A stretch of 12,427 nt of DNA from Candidatus Stahliibacteriota bacterium (GTDB taxonomy: Bacteria; Hydrothermota; Tepidihabitantia; SM23-42), in assembly GCA_030613445.1 (NCBI GenBank), contig JAUWLY010000049.1, forward strand, positions 1-12,427. The letters run 5' to 3'. The translations under genes and the position numbers were made by a program. A model generated the notes under the pieces. It searched no databases. It worked only from the letters and a program-made list of their open reading frames with translations, and was not told the DNA's origin. This document shows positions 1-7,410 of the stretch, in pieces; positions within the stretch are counted from its first letter, which is position 1, and each line of letters opens with the position of its first letter.

Positions 1-15
1 CATAAAGGACTCATT

Positions 16-543
16 CTATCGACTGATTTTACTCTTCAGGTCCTCAACTTCAATGAGCAATCTATTCCTCTCTGATTCACTCTGTGCATCTTTGATATAC
101 GGAACTACTTGCAGTATATCTCCCACGTAATCAAGTAACCTAACCGCTTCGCTAACATGAGTATGAGACACTATCTTCTTTCTTGCCTGTTTGATCACAA
201 CCTCAAAATCCTTGAGAGAAAACGGCATGAGGATACGCGGGTATATGCTCAATTCATAAAGGTATAACCCTCCATTATTGTCATCAGTTTCACCATCTGT
301 ATATGTAAAATAAAACCCGATAACCTTTATAAGTTGTATGTCGGGTGACTTCAACTGAGTCTCAAACAACCCACCTTTCCGTCCTACAACCACGGAATCC
401 CAATCGACCCCTGAGAAACTATAGTACAGAATCAGGTTCTCAACCTGGATTTCCGAAGTTATCCTAACGAGTAAATCGGGCGAATCCTTCACATAACAAA
501 GATTCACACCGCTAATAATTGCAAATATAAGAACTGTATTCAT
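16..543 (-). CDS. Hypothetical protein, probably exported, beta-rich domain plus C-terminal helix
   Basis: I do not recognise a named family. The 175-residue protein opens with a short hydrophobic stretch (about residues 3-17) that could be a weak signal peptide, although it lacks the usual basic residues after Met1. Residues about 20-105 look beta-rich, with aromatic and Gly/Asp turns such as LYYSFSGVDWDS, reminiscent of small Ig-like or carbohydrate-binding sandwich modules. Residues about 110-175 are helical and charged, ending in a possible coiled coil. The start codon is well supported: AAGGAG lies 5 bases upstream, and the ATG overlaps the rimI stop in an ATGA arrangement, so it is probably translated by coupling as the last complete gene of the birA-to-rimI operon in this window. 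Function unknown. Confidence 0.6.
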   Translation of the reverse strand: MNTVLIFAIISGVNLCYVKDSPDLLVRITSEIQVENLILYYSFSGVDWDSVVVGRKGGLFETQLKSPDIQLIKVIGFYFTYTDGETDDNNGGLYLYELSIYPRILMPFSLKDFEVVIKQARKKIVSHTHVSEAVRLLDYVGDILQVVPYIKDAQSESERNRLLIEVEDLKSKISR

Positions 544-986
544 CTCAACTCCTTATTCATGACATAGGCGTCATCACCATTAATATAGTATAATCTGTGC
601 CGGTGCGAAATAGCATAACCGAGACTTTCGTACATCTTGATCGCCGCAGTGTTATCTGTCCTAACCTCAAGATGGGCATAAGTGCAATTTCGATCAAGAG
701 CAATTTTTTCGAGCCGGTGCATTAATTCAGTCCCGATACCGTTGCGCTGACACTCTTTGGTTACCGCGATATTTGTTATGTGGAACTTCCCATCATTACA
801 CGACGCCAACGAATACCCTACCACTTCTTTCTCGCATTCTACGACAAAAGCAATCGTTTTTTTCACCACCAGGTCATGTTCAAAAAAAGACCTGGGCCAC
901 GGATTTGGAAAAAATCGTACCTCTAATTCATAGACCTTGTCTATGTCATCAAAGTGCATTTGTCTTATTGTAATTTCTCTCGGCAT
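540..986 (-). CDS. rimI: RimI-type GNAT N-alpha-acetyltransferase
   Basis: A GNAT-fold protein of 148 residues, the usual RimI length. In the family it transfers acetyl from acetyl-CoA to the N-terminal amine of ribosomal protein S18. The acetyl-CoA binding loop QRNGIG is at residues 80-85, preceded by the beta4 strand (HITNIAVT). LEVR with Glu107, and Tyr119 in MYESLGY, match the catalytic Glu/Tyr pair of E. coli RimI with the same 12-residue spacing. The gene directly follows tsaB and overlaps its end by 38 bases; a tsaB-rimI pair is a common bacterial arrangement and strengthens the assignment over a generic acetyltransferase. The Shine-Dalgarno is weak (AAGAAG), consistent with coupling to tsaB. 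The actual substrate is inferred. Confidence 0.88.
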   Translation of the reverse strand: MPREITIRQMHFDDIDKVYELEVRFFPNPWPRSFFEHDLVVKKTIAFVVECEKEVVGYSLASCNDGKFHITNIAVTKECQRNGIGTELMHRLEKIALDRNCTYAHLEVRTDNTAAIKMYESLGYAISHRHRLYYINGDDAYVMNKELR

Positions 987-1635
987 CAGTCTTCTTTATA
1001 TAAAAAGGTTCAAGGACCTCAAGGTCGTCAAAGTCCTTCGCCTTAATTCTCGGTAATGCTATAATTACAAGCTTTGTTGCAGAAGGTAAAACAAAATCTT
1101 CCGCTAAGAAAATCAGCTTCTCGCTATTAGTCGCCAAGCCTTGCTCCCTGAATACTTCAACACCGGATCCCGCAATGATCGTGTTGCCTTGAATGCGGTC
1201 AAGAATAATATCAGGTCTTGTAAGCTCATACGCACTCGTTCTCTTACCTCCCTCATAAACAGCAGTGTATATCTCCTTTTGAAACGCATTGATAACGGCG
1301 ATTACAGGTTCATGTGTAAACGATAAGGGAATACCGATAAGATCGAGCGTGTTCACCGCGACCGCAGGGATCCTTTGTGCCAAAGCTAAGCCTTTCGCTA
1401 AACTGAGGCCGACTCTCAACGATGTAAACATCCCCGGTCCAATGCTTATTGCCAGCGCCTTGATTTCTCCTTCATCAAATTCATTGACAAGCCGCTTTGC
1501 CTCAGCAAACAACCCAGCATCCCGAGATCCACCATGTAACTGACGTTCCCTCTTTATTTCACAAACCAGTCTCTCATCTTCATTGATTGATAAAGAAAAA
1601 ACCGTGGATGATGTCTCAATCCCTAATATCTTCAA
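949..1635 (-). CDS. tsaB: tRNA threonylcarbamoyladenosine (t6A) biosynthesis protein TsaB
   Basis: A 228-residue ASKHA-fold protein that acts with TsaD and TsaE in transferring threonylcarbamoyl to A37 of ANN-decoding tRNAs; TsaB is the non-catalytic dimerisation partner of TsaD. The N-terminus KILGIETSSTVFSLSI is the typical opening strand and turn. The family signature GPGxFTxLRxGLxxAKGLA is present as GPGMFTSLRVGLSLAKGLA, near residues 67-85. The start codon is TTG (1635-1633), supported by a GGGAG about 7 bases upstream and by the family N-terminus starting exactly there. It overlaps the end of tsaE by 20 bases and the start of rimI by 38 bases. TsaD is not in this window. The C-terminal half is more divergent, as usual for TsaB. 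Confidence 0.92.
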   Translation of the reverse strand: MKILGIETSSTVFSLSINEDERLVCEIKRERQLHGGSRDAGLFAEAKRLVNEFDEGEIKALAISIGPGMFTSLRVGLSLAKGLALAQRIPAVAVNTLDLIGIPLSFTHEPVIAVINAFQKEIYTAVYEGGKRTSAYELTRPDIILDRIQGNTIIAGSGVEVFREQGLATNSEKLIFLAEDFVLPSATKLVIIALPRIKAKDFDDLEVLEPFYIKKTDAERNYNKTNAL

Positions 1636-2059
1636 CTGTCAGCTCCCGTCTATTTCGCTTATCTATAACGATCTTTACATGGATACCGGTAGTCGGTTTT
1701 GTATTGAGACGATCCGCCCATTCGATCACGGTAATACCCTTGTCGATAATATACTCTTCGATCGGTAACATATCCAATGCTTCCGCCTCGAGACGATAAA
1801 GGTCGATATGAGCAACTGGCAGCCTTCCTTCGTAGTCAGTAGCAATGACAAAGCTTGAACTGGTAACTTCTTCCTCAACACCCAAGCCAATACAAAGACC
1901 CTTTACAAAAACAGTCTTGCCGCTTCCCAGTTCGCCGTACAGATATATAATATCCCCTGGTTTAAGCTCGGCAGCAAGTTCCTTACCGATCTCCATGGTC
2001 TCTTTGAAAGAAGATGAGATTATTCTCCGAATATGCTTTGTGTCATGCATTGTATTCAT
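1616..2059 (-). CDS. tsaE: t6A biosynthesis ATPase TsaE
   Basis: A small P-loop ATPase that drives the turnover of the TsaB-TsaD complex in t6A tRNA modification. From the ATG at 2059 it is 147 residues, close to the usual 140-160. The Walker A loop GELGSGKT is at residues 42-49. Further family motifs are VTSSSFVIATDY (switch region), HIDLYRLE and VIEWADRL. The frame is open further upstream to 2098, but that would put 13 unlike-family residues deep inside coaX. The ATG at 2059 has a GGAG about 12 bases upstream; an ATG at 2050, overlapping the coaX TGA as ATGCATGA, is an equally reasonable start. Either way tsaE is translationally coupled to coaX, and the end overlaps tsaB. Confidence 0.92.
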   Translation of the reverse strand: MNTMHDTKHIRRIISSSFKETMEIGKELAAELKPGDIIYLYGELGSGKTVFVKGLCIGLGVEEEVTSSSFVIATDYEGRLPVAHIDLYRLEAEALDMLPIEEYIIDKGITVIEWADRLNTKPTTGIHVKIVIDKRNRRELTVEDIRD

Positions 2060-2780
2060 AGATCTTAAAAACTCCAAAGGTGGTAAGATCTTGATCAAAA
2101 TAAGCGATTTTCTTTATCTGTTTGGCCATGAATTGACCCCACCCACCAGTCGCAACACATAGTAAGCTCTTCTTACACTCCCGTCTTACAGCCTGGATAA
2201 GACCCTGAATCATCACTACTGCACCATTAACAATACCTGACTGAATGCACTCCTCAGTACTCTGACCGATGACTCTTTGGGGTAACTGAAGAGTTACTTT
2301 TTTCAAAAGTGCGGTACGGCTTGCAAGCCCATCCAAGAATAAGCCCATACCTGGTGTGATAAGTCCACCCAAGTAATGACCATCCTTCAAAACAACATCA
2401 AGCGTCGTCGCCGTTCCAAAACTTACGATGAGCAGATCTTTTCTATAGCGCGCTAAACCACCGACTGCATTGGCAATACGGTCTGCACCAAGCGTCGTTG
2501 GTTTACGATAATCGAATTTCAGGTAACAGTCTGCTTTTGAAGAAACAATGACCGGTTCTATTCTGTAATGGCGTTTGAGAAAACGTACAACTCTTGGCGT
2601 AATTCTGGGCATAACTGACGCAATAGCGGCACCGATAATTTTTTTACTGCCCAACATCTTCACTAAGTCGCGCTCGATATGTTTACTCTGGACCGGGGAT
2701 ACTGTCCTTTTTGCAAGACAGCCATCGCGATACACACCAACATGGATGTATGAATTGCCAATGTCAAAAGCGGCTACCAT
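2043..2780 (-). CDS. coaX: Type III pantothenate kinase (CoaX)
   Basis: Phosphorylates pantothenate with ATP, the first step of coenzyme A synthesis, in the cytoplasm. At 245 residues it is normal length for CoaX. The first phosphate motif is DIGNS (6-10, with Asp6), and the general-base motif GADR is at 98-101 (Asp100). The second phosphate loop reads SFGTATT at 120-126, where many homologs have Asp-x-Gly-Thr-Ala; the Ser120 substitution is discussed in the findings. GGLITPG, GIVNGAV and VATGGWG, which follow in the C-terminal half, are also typical. The ATG overlaps the birA stop codon (ATGGTAG), so the two are coupled; birA-coaX adjacency is seen in many bacteria. Confidence 0.93.
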   Translation of the reverse strand: MVAAFDIGNSYIHVGVYRDGCLAKRTVSPVQSKHIERDLVKMLGSKKIIGAAIASVMPRITPRVVRFLKRHYRIEPVIVSSKADCYLKFDYRKPTTLGADRIANAVGGLARYRKDLLIVSFGTATTLDVVLKDGHYLGGLITPGMGLFLDGLASRTALLKKVTLQLPQRVIGQSTEECIQSGIVNGAVVMIQGLIQAVRRECKKSLLCVATGGWGQFMAKQIKKIAYFDQDLTTFGVFKIYEYNA

Positions 2781-3469
2781 CTCAATCTGCGGATATCCCC
2801 GTAACAGAACTTCCGGATCATTCCAGTTTCATCCCTAAGTAGAAGCGCCCAATCATCATCAATACCATGTACTAAACCCCTGAAAACACCCTTGGAAGTA
2901 ATCACCTCAATTGACTCGCCAATGCCATCGATGTAATTTAATACCTCCTTCACTTTTATACCTCGGTTCTGCAATTCATCATACAGCGGATTGAATTTGT
3001 CGATAAGATGCGTGAGTATCTCGTCGATATCAAAAGTTTTTCCTGCATCGATCTTGAGAGATGTGACATTTTCCAACGTCGGTATAAATCCATCATTATT
3101 GACATTCAAACCTATCCCACAGATAACCGCATCTCCGGACTGTTCGCAGATGATACCCGATACCTTTTTCTCATTGAGCAGAACATCATTGGGCCAGTGT
3201 ATTGACAACCGAGAAAAACCATAATCCTCCAGGACCTTCACCATAACCAGAGATGCTAATAAGGGGATCGAACTTAACCGTGTATGCGGGAAAAGTAAAA
3301 GCGAAACATACAGCCCACCAGGTGGTGAATACCACGTCCGCCCCTGTCTGCCACGACCATGTTTCTGGCGTAAGGAAAAAATCGCCAGCTCTTTATTTTG
3401 ATTTACAAATCTTTTTGCGGTATCTTGCGTTGATATTACTTCTTTGAACCTGATGATCCGTTTGATCAT
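2774..3469 (-). CDS. birA: Biotin--[acetyl-CoA-carboxylase] ligase, class I (no repressor domain)
   Basis: Activates biotin to biotinyl-5'-AMP and transfers it to the lysine of biotin carrier domains of carboxylases. The 231-residue protein has the biotin-binding GRGRQGR loop at 38-44, WPND at 92-95, and KKVSG at 101-105 containing the conserved catalytic-site lysine. GIGLNVNN near 118-125 and a small C-terminal SH3-like domain (about 185-231) complete the enzyme. There is no N-terminal winged-helix domain, so it should not act as the bio operon repressor. The ATG starts five bases after the upstream lipoprotein stop with no obvious Shine-Dalgarno, suggesting re-initiation. It is the first enzyme gene of the leftward operon. 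Confidence 0.93.
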   Translation of the reverse strand: MIKRIIRFKEVISTQDTAKRFVNQNKELAIFSLRQKHGRGRQGRTWYSPPGGLYVSLLLFPHTRLSSIPLLASLVMVKVLEDYGFSRLSIHWPNDVLLNEKKVSGIICEQSGDAVICGIGLNVNNDGFIPTLENVTSLKIDAGKTFDIDEILTHLIDKFNPLYDELQNRGIKVKEVLNYIDGIGESIEVITSKGVFRGLVHGIDDDWALLLRDETGMIRKFCYGDIRRLRW

Positions 3470-3474
3470 TAAGA

Positions 3475-3978
3475 TTAATAAAAGATCTTAAGCGATGCTC
3501 CTTGAAACGCTACGTACCCGTCCTTGATCTTTAGCGAATCAATATCAAACCACGTGGCGCTCATAATTCCAACAACAAACTCTAAGTCGTCATTCTCCTC
3601 GACCACAAGTTCTGTAAAAGCCGTGGCTGTAAACTGGTATGACGTATCAATAAGTGGAACACTCATGGTATCATGGATATAGCGCACTGATTCAACCGTC
3701 AATCTGAGATTCTGATACGAACCGGGTGTCACCTCAACATAGCTATCAGTAATACTTACGAAGTCAGAAACCTGGATGCCAACTGCTACTTGTTTTGCGC
3801 CTTCCCAGACCGTGACGTATCCATCAACTTCAGGCATATCAATCCTCGTAACCGTCATACTGATATCACCGAGCGTGCCGTCAAAGAGCGCACCATCATT
3901 AACACCGAACTCAATTGCAGCCTGACCAGCACAACCAATAATAAGTAGCGGTAAAATAAGCCAAATCCATCTTTTCAT
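3475..3978 (-). CDS. Small predicted lipoprotein, DUF4382-like
   Basis: A 167-residue protein with a clear lipoprotein signal: basic MKR, a hydrophobic core, and lipobox IIGC with the lipidation cysteine at position 16. The mature part is beta-rich and resembles DUF4382 proteins, with a run of the type GYVTVWEG, then VTPGSYQNLRLTVE (the Pro-Gly-x-Tyr and alternating hydrophobics typical of that family). The family assignment is tentative and its function is unknown; it should be anchored in a membrane, facing outward. Translation start is strongly supported by AAGGAGG 4 bases before the ATG. It is the first gene of the leftward operon, and a promoter candidate lies just upstream at 3995-4022. 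Confidence 0.75.
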   Translation of the reverse strand: MKRWIWLILPLLIIGCAGQAAIEFGVNDGALFDGTLGDISMTVTRIDMPEVDGYVTVWEGAKQVAVGIQVSDFVSITDSYVEVTPGSYQNLRLTVESVRYIHDTMSVPLIDTSYQFTATAFTELVVEENDDLEFVVGIMSATWFDIDSLKIKDGYVAFQGASLKIFY

Positions 3979-3994
3979 CGTACCTCCTTATGTT

Positions 3995-4022
3995 AGTTTA
4001 TTCTAAATGAATGATATGTCAA
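3995..4022 (-). promoter_or_regulatory. Candidate sigma70-type promoter of the lipoprotein-birA operon
   Basis: Reading leftward, a perfect TTGACA (4022-4017) is followed after 16 bases by TAAACT (4000-3995), matching TATAAT at four of six positions. The predicted start lies only a few bases before the AAGGAGG (3989-3983) that precedes the lipoprotein ATG, so the leader would be very short. The -10 is weak, so the call is tentative. Confidence 0.35.
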
Positions 4023-4047
4023 GATGAAGAACAAGGTGACTGGAGTC

Positions 4048-4075
4048 TTGCAAAAATTTTGAATATCGTTATAAT
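4048..4075 (+). promoter_or_regulatory. Candidate promoter of the tricorn protease gene
   Basis: TTGCAA (4048-4053; four of six consensus positions), a 16-base spacer, then a perfect TATAAT (4070-4075). The predicted start near 4082 gives a leader of about 16 bases, containing AAGGAG (4087-4092) five bases before the ATG at 4098. It sits back to back with the leftward promoter in the 119-base gap 3979-4097. Confidence 0.55.
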
Positions 4076-4097
4076 AAACAACAAATAAGGAGATTAT

Positions 4098-7000
4098 ATG
4101 CAAGGTTATTATCGCTTTTCAACAATTAATAAAAATACAATTATCTTTGTTAGTGAAGATGATTTATGGACCGTCCCTGCACCGGGCGGTCTGGCGCGAA
4201 GGTTGACCTCAAATCTCGCTCAAGTAAGCCATCCCTTGATTTCACCTAATGGCAAAGATGTCGCATTTGTCGGTTTTGAAGAAGGACAATCTGAAATATA
4301 TTTCATGCCGGCTCAAGGCGGAACCGCAAAAAGGCTAACTTACTTCGGTGCGAATTGTACCGTGGTTGGCTGGAGCCGTGACAGCAAGCGAATCTTTTTT
4401 GCAAGCAATACCAAACAGTGGTACTTAAGAACAATGTACATCTATTCAATAAGTAAATCTAAGGATACACCAAAGATCATTCGCGTCGGACCAGCTACGC
4501 AGATTGCATTTGCTCCTGATTCAGGCATTGTTATTGGTCGCCACACCGTTGATCCAGCACGTTGGAAAAGATATCGTGGAGGCACGGCAGGTATACTCTG
4601 GGTGGATGCGCGCGGCAATGGTAATTTCAGGAAGCTAATAGACCTTAAAGGTAATTTCGCCTCACCGATGTGGATCGGTAAGAGGATTTATTTCATATGT
4701 GATCATGAAGGTATCGGCAATATCTACTCTTGTTTACCCAGTGGCAAAGCGCTACAGCGTCATACCCTTCATACTGATTTCTACGTAAGGAATGCAAGTA
4801 CTGACGGCAAGAACATCACTTACCAGGCTGGCGGTAATCTGTATGTCTACGATATTACCCAGGCTAAATCAAAGAAGGTAAATATCCAGTACCATAGTCC
4901 GCGAGTTCAGACTAATCGCAAATTCGTCAGTGCCGCTGACTATCTGGAAGATTATTCAATCCACCCCAAGGGTGAGATGATTTCAGTAACGAGTCGCGGC
5001 AAGGTTTTCTCAATGGCGAACTGGGAAGGTCCAGTAATGCAAGCCGGGCAAACAGTTAAGGCGCGCTATCGTCTTGGTCGATGGCTTTCAGATGGAAAAC
5101 GTCTAGTTGTTGTCACTGACGATAAAGGTGAAGATACTTTGCAGATCCACTATACTAAAGGTAGTAAGAAGGTACAAGCCCTTCCTATATTGGATATCGG
5201 TCGACCGATCGAACTCGAACCTTCGCCAACCAAACCACTCGTTGCCCTAACCAATCATCGTTTTGAACTAGTGCTTGTGAATTTGAAATCAAAGAAGCGC
5301 ATCATCCTTGACCGCAGCAAGCATCATCGAATCAATGACATAACCTGGTCACCAGATGGGACATGGCTTGCATACAGTTACCTAGATTCAGCAAGAACCG
5401 CGTGTATCAAATTATGTAATACGATGACCAGAAAGACATATATTGCAACGAGGACTGTATTGCAGGATTTCTCACCGACCTTTGATCCTGATGGTAAATA
5501 CCTGTATTTCCTGTCTAATCGGCATTTTGACCCGGTATATGATACAATGCAATTTGAGCTTGGCTTTCCAGCAAATATTAAACCCTATTTAGTAACCTTG
5601 AGCAAAAAAACTGCATCACCATTCAGGTACACCCAGATTGCACCAAAAGGTCTTGAGAAACCAGCTTTTAATAAATCGATGCTACAACCCAAGAAGCCGT
5701 TAAAACATTTGGAAATCGACATTGCAGGTATTCAAGATAGGGTGATATCGTTTCCAGTACAAGCCGGCATATATGAACAGATCTGGGCGGTCAAGGATAA
5801 GGTCTTGTACACGAAATCTCCGATTGTCGGTGGTATTGAATCTTGGTTTACTGATACTGTACAGTCCAGAGCAACGCTCCATATTTATGACCTAAAAGAA
5901 CAAAAGGCGAGTGTTATTACTTCAGGTATCACCAATTTTAAAATTTCCCAAAACAGTGAAATTCTTGTATACCGAGCCAAGAACAGCTTGAGGATTGCTA
6001 AGCCGATTGAAAATCTCGATACAAAACTCCAAAAAGAACCAGCTGGACCAAAAAGCGGTTGGTTTGATCTTAGGCGCATAAAAGTACTCGTTGAGCCGCG
6101 CAATGAATGGCGACAGATGTATCGCGATGTCTGGCGTCTGCAGCGTGATCATTTTTGGACTAAAGATATGTCTGGGATCGATTGGAAAAAGGTGTACAAG
6201 AAATACCTGCCTTTATTAGATCGGCTTGGTGCCCGTTCAGAATTCTCTGATCTGATCTGGGAAATGCAGGGTGAACTCGGCACGTCACACGCCTATGAAT
6301 GGGGTGGCGACTACCGAAAACATCCGCAGTATCAACAAGGTTTCCTTGGTGCTGATCTGGAATATGACAGAAAGTTCAATGCTTATCGCATAGCGAACAT
6401 TATTAAAGGTGATCCCTGGGAGCAAACCAAGACTTCGCCTTTGCTCACACCAGGTTTGAATATCAAAAAGGGCGACCTCCTATTCAATATCGATGGTTCG
6501 AGAGTCAACAAAAAAACATCGCCTGAGGAAATGCTGATTAATCGTGCTGGTGCAGAAATCGCAATAACAATCGCTAATTCAAGAGGCAGAACCAAGAAGA
6601 CAGTAACCATAAAAACGCTCCCGGATGAAAGCGGTGCACGTTACCGTGACTGGGTTGAGGCAAACTGCGTAAAGGTCCACCAAGCCAGCAAGAACAAAAT
6701 AGGATATGTTCACATCCCGGATATGGGACCGTCCGGCTTTGCTGAATTTCACCGGTATTTCTTGAGCGAAATTCAATACCCTGGTCTTATAGTCGATGTC
6801 AGGTTCAATCGTGGCGGTCATGTTTCGCAACTCCTCCTTGAAAAATTGACGCGCAAAAGGATTGCCTATGATATCCCCCGCTGGGCACCACCTGAACCAT
6901 ATCCTTCAGAATCAGTACTCGGTCCAATTGTCTGTCTCACCAACGAGAACGCCGGCTCAGATGGTGATATATTCAGCCACGCTTTTAAACTCTACAAGAT

Positions 7001-7313
7001 CGGACCGCTTATCGGTAAACGCACCTGGGGTGGGGTTGTCGGCATTTCTCCATACTATACCCTATCTGATGGTGGTTTAACTACCCAGCCAGAATACTCT
7101 TTTTGGTTTATTGACGTAGGCTGGCACGTGGAGAATTACGGGACTGACCCAGATATCGAAGTTGAAAACAAACCACAGGATTATGCAAAAGGTCGCGACC
7201 GGCAACTGGCTAGAGGCATAAAAGAATGTCTCAAACTAATGAAGAAGAATCCACCCAAAATCCCTAAGTTTGGGAAGAGACCAAGTCTAAGATTGCCCAC
7301 TAAGTTAGGTTAA
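4098..7313 (+). CDS. Tricorn protease homolog (S41 family serine peptidase)
   Basis: A 1071-residue protein matching archaeal tricorn core protease in length and layout; tricorn degrades peptides released by the proteasome or other ATP-dependent proteases. No signal peptide is seen, so a cytoplasmic location is likely. Residues about 1-640 form WD40/TolB-like propeller repeats (for example LTSNLAQVSHPLISPNGKDV and ITWSPDGTWLAYS), followed by a helical region (about 670-740), a PDZ domain (about 745-835) and the C-terminal S41 core. The catalytic set is complete: Ser730-His731 in GTSHAYE, nucleophile Ser954 in NENAGSDGD, and Glu1012 in VENYGTDPD, with a Ser-to-Glu spacing of 58 as in Thermoplasma tricorn (Ser965/Glu1023). 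The start is set by AAGGAG five bases upstream. It is monocistronic. Confidence 0.93.
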   Translation: MQGYYRFSTINKNTIIFVSEDDLWTVPAPGGLARRLTSNLAQVSHPLISPNGKDVAFVGFEEGQSEIYFMPAQGGTAKRLTYFGANCTVVGWSRDSKRIFFASNTKQWYLRTMYIYSISKSKDTPKIIRVGPATQIAFAPDSGIVIGRHTVDPARWKRYRGGTAGILWVDARGNGNFRKLIDLKGNFASPMWIGKRIYFICDHEGIGNIYSCLPSGKALQRHTLHTDFYVRNASTDGKNITYQAGGNLYVYDITQAKSKKVNIQYHSPRVQTNRKFVSAADYLEDYSIHPKGEMISVTSRGKVFSMANWEGPVMQAGQTVKARYRLGRWLSDGKRLVVVTDDKGEDTLQIHYTKGSKKVQALPILDIGRPIELEPSPTKPLVALTNHRFELVLVNLKSKKRIILDRSKHHRINDITWSPDGTWLAYSYLDSARTACIKLCNTMTRKTYIATRTVLQDFSPTFDPDGKYLYFLSNRHFDPVYDTMQFELGFPANIKPYLVTLSKKTASPFRYTQIAPKGLEKPAFNKSMLQPKKPLKHLEIDIAGIQDRVISFPVQAGIYEQIWAVKDKVLYTKSPIVGGIESWFTDTVQSRATLHIYDLKEQKASVITSGITNFKISQNSEILVYRAKNSLRIAKPIENLDTKLQKEPAGPKSGWFDLRRIKVLVEPRNEWRQMYRDVWRLQRDHFWTKDMSGIDWKKVYKKYLPLLDRLGARSEFSDLIWEMQGELGTSHAYEWGGDYRKHPQYQQGFLGADLEYDRKFNAYRIANIIKGDPWEQTKTSPLLTPGLNIKKGDLLFNIDGSRVNKKTSPEEMLINRAGAEIAITIANSRGRTKKTVTIKTLPDESGARYRDWVEANCVKVHQASKNKIGYVHIPDMGPSGFAEFHRYFLSEIQYPGLIVDVRFNRGGHVSQLLLEKLTRKRIAYDIPRWAPPEPYPSESVLGPIVCLTNENAGSDGDIFSHAFKLYKIGPLIGKRTWGGVVGISPYYTLSDGGLTTQPEYSFWFIDVGWHVENYGTDPDIEVENKPQDYAKGRDRQLARGIKECLKLMKKNPPKIPKFGKRPSLRLPTKLG

Positions 7314-7376
7314 GAGAATTACATATTAATGGCTATCATGACCAACCGAAATTCCGCATTGCTTCACCAGGCTCAC

Positions 7377-7410
7377 CAGTAAGAGGATCATAATACTCCT
7401 TACTGTTTTA
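7377..7410 (+). terminator. Possible weak intrinsic terminator after the tricorn gene
   Basis: CAGTAAG (7377-7383) pairs perfectly with CTTACTG (7399-7405) across a 15-base loop, followed by TTTTA. The stem is short and AT-rich and the T run is brief. Its 3' arm overlaps the last codon and stop of the converging DUF711 gene. The rest of the gap 7314-7399 shows nothing else recognisable. Confidence 0.3.

Noticed and set aside
1..14. Minus-strand ATG codons at 14-12 and 3-1 as the start of a further operon gene
   Set aside because: No Shine-Dalgarno is visible and only a few codons lie in the window, so a gene cannot be supported.
2060..2098. N-terminal extension of TsaE to 2098
   Set aside because: It would lie wholly inside coaX coding sequence, and TsaE proteins normally begin near the ATG at 2059 or 2050.
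4000..4034. Alternative leftward promoter TTGTTC...TAGAAT
   Set aside because: The spacer between the hexamers is 23 bases, too long for a sigma70-type promoter; the TTGACA-N16-TAAACT pair fits better.
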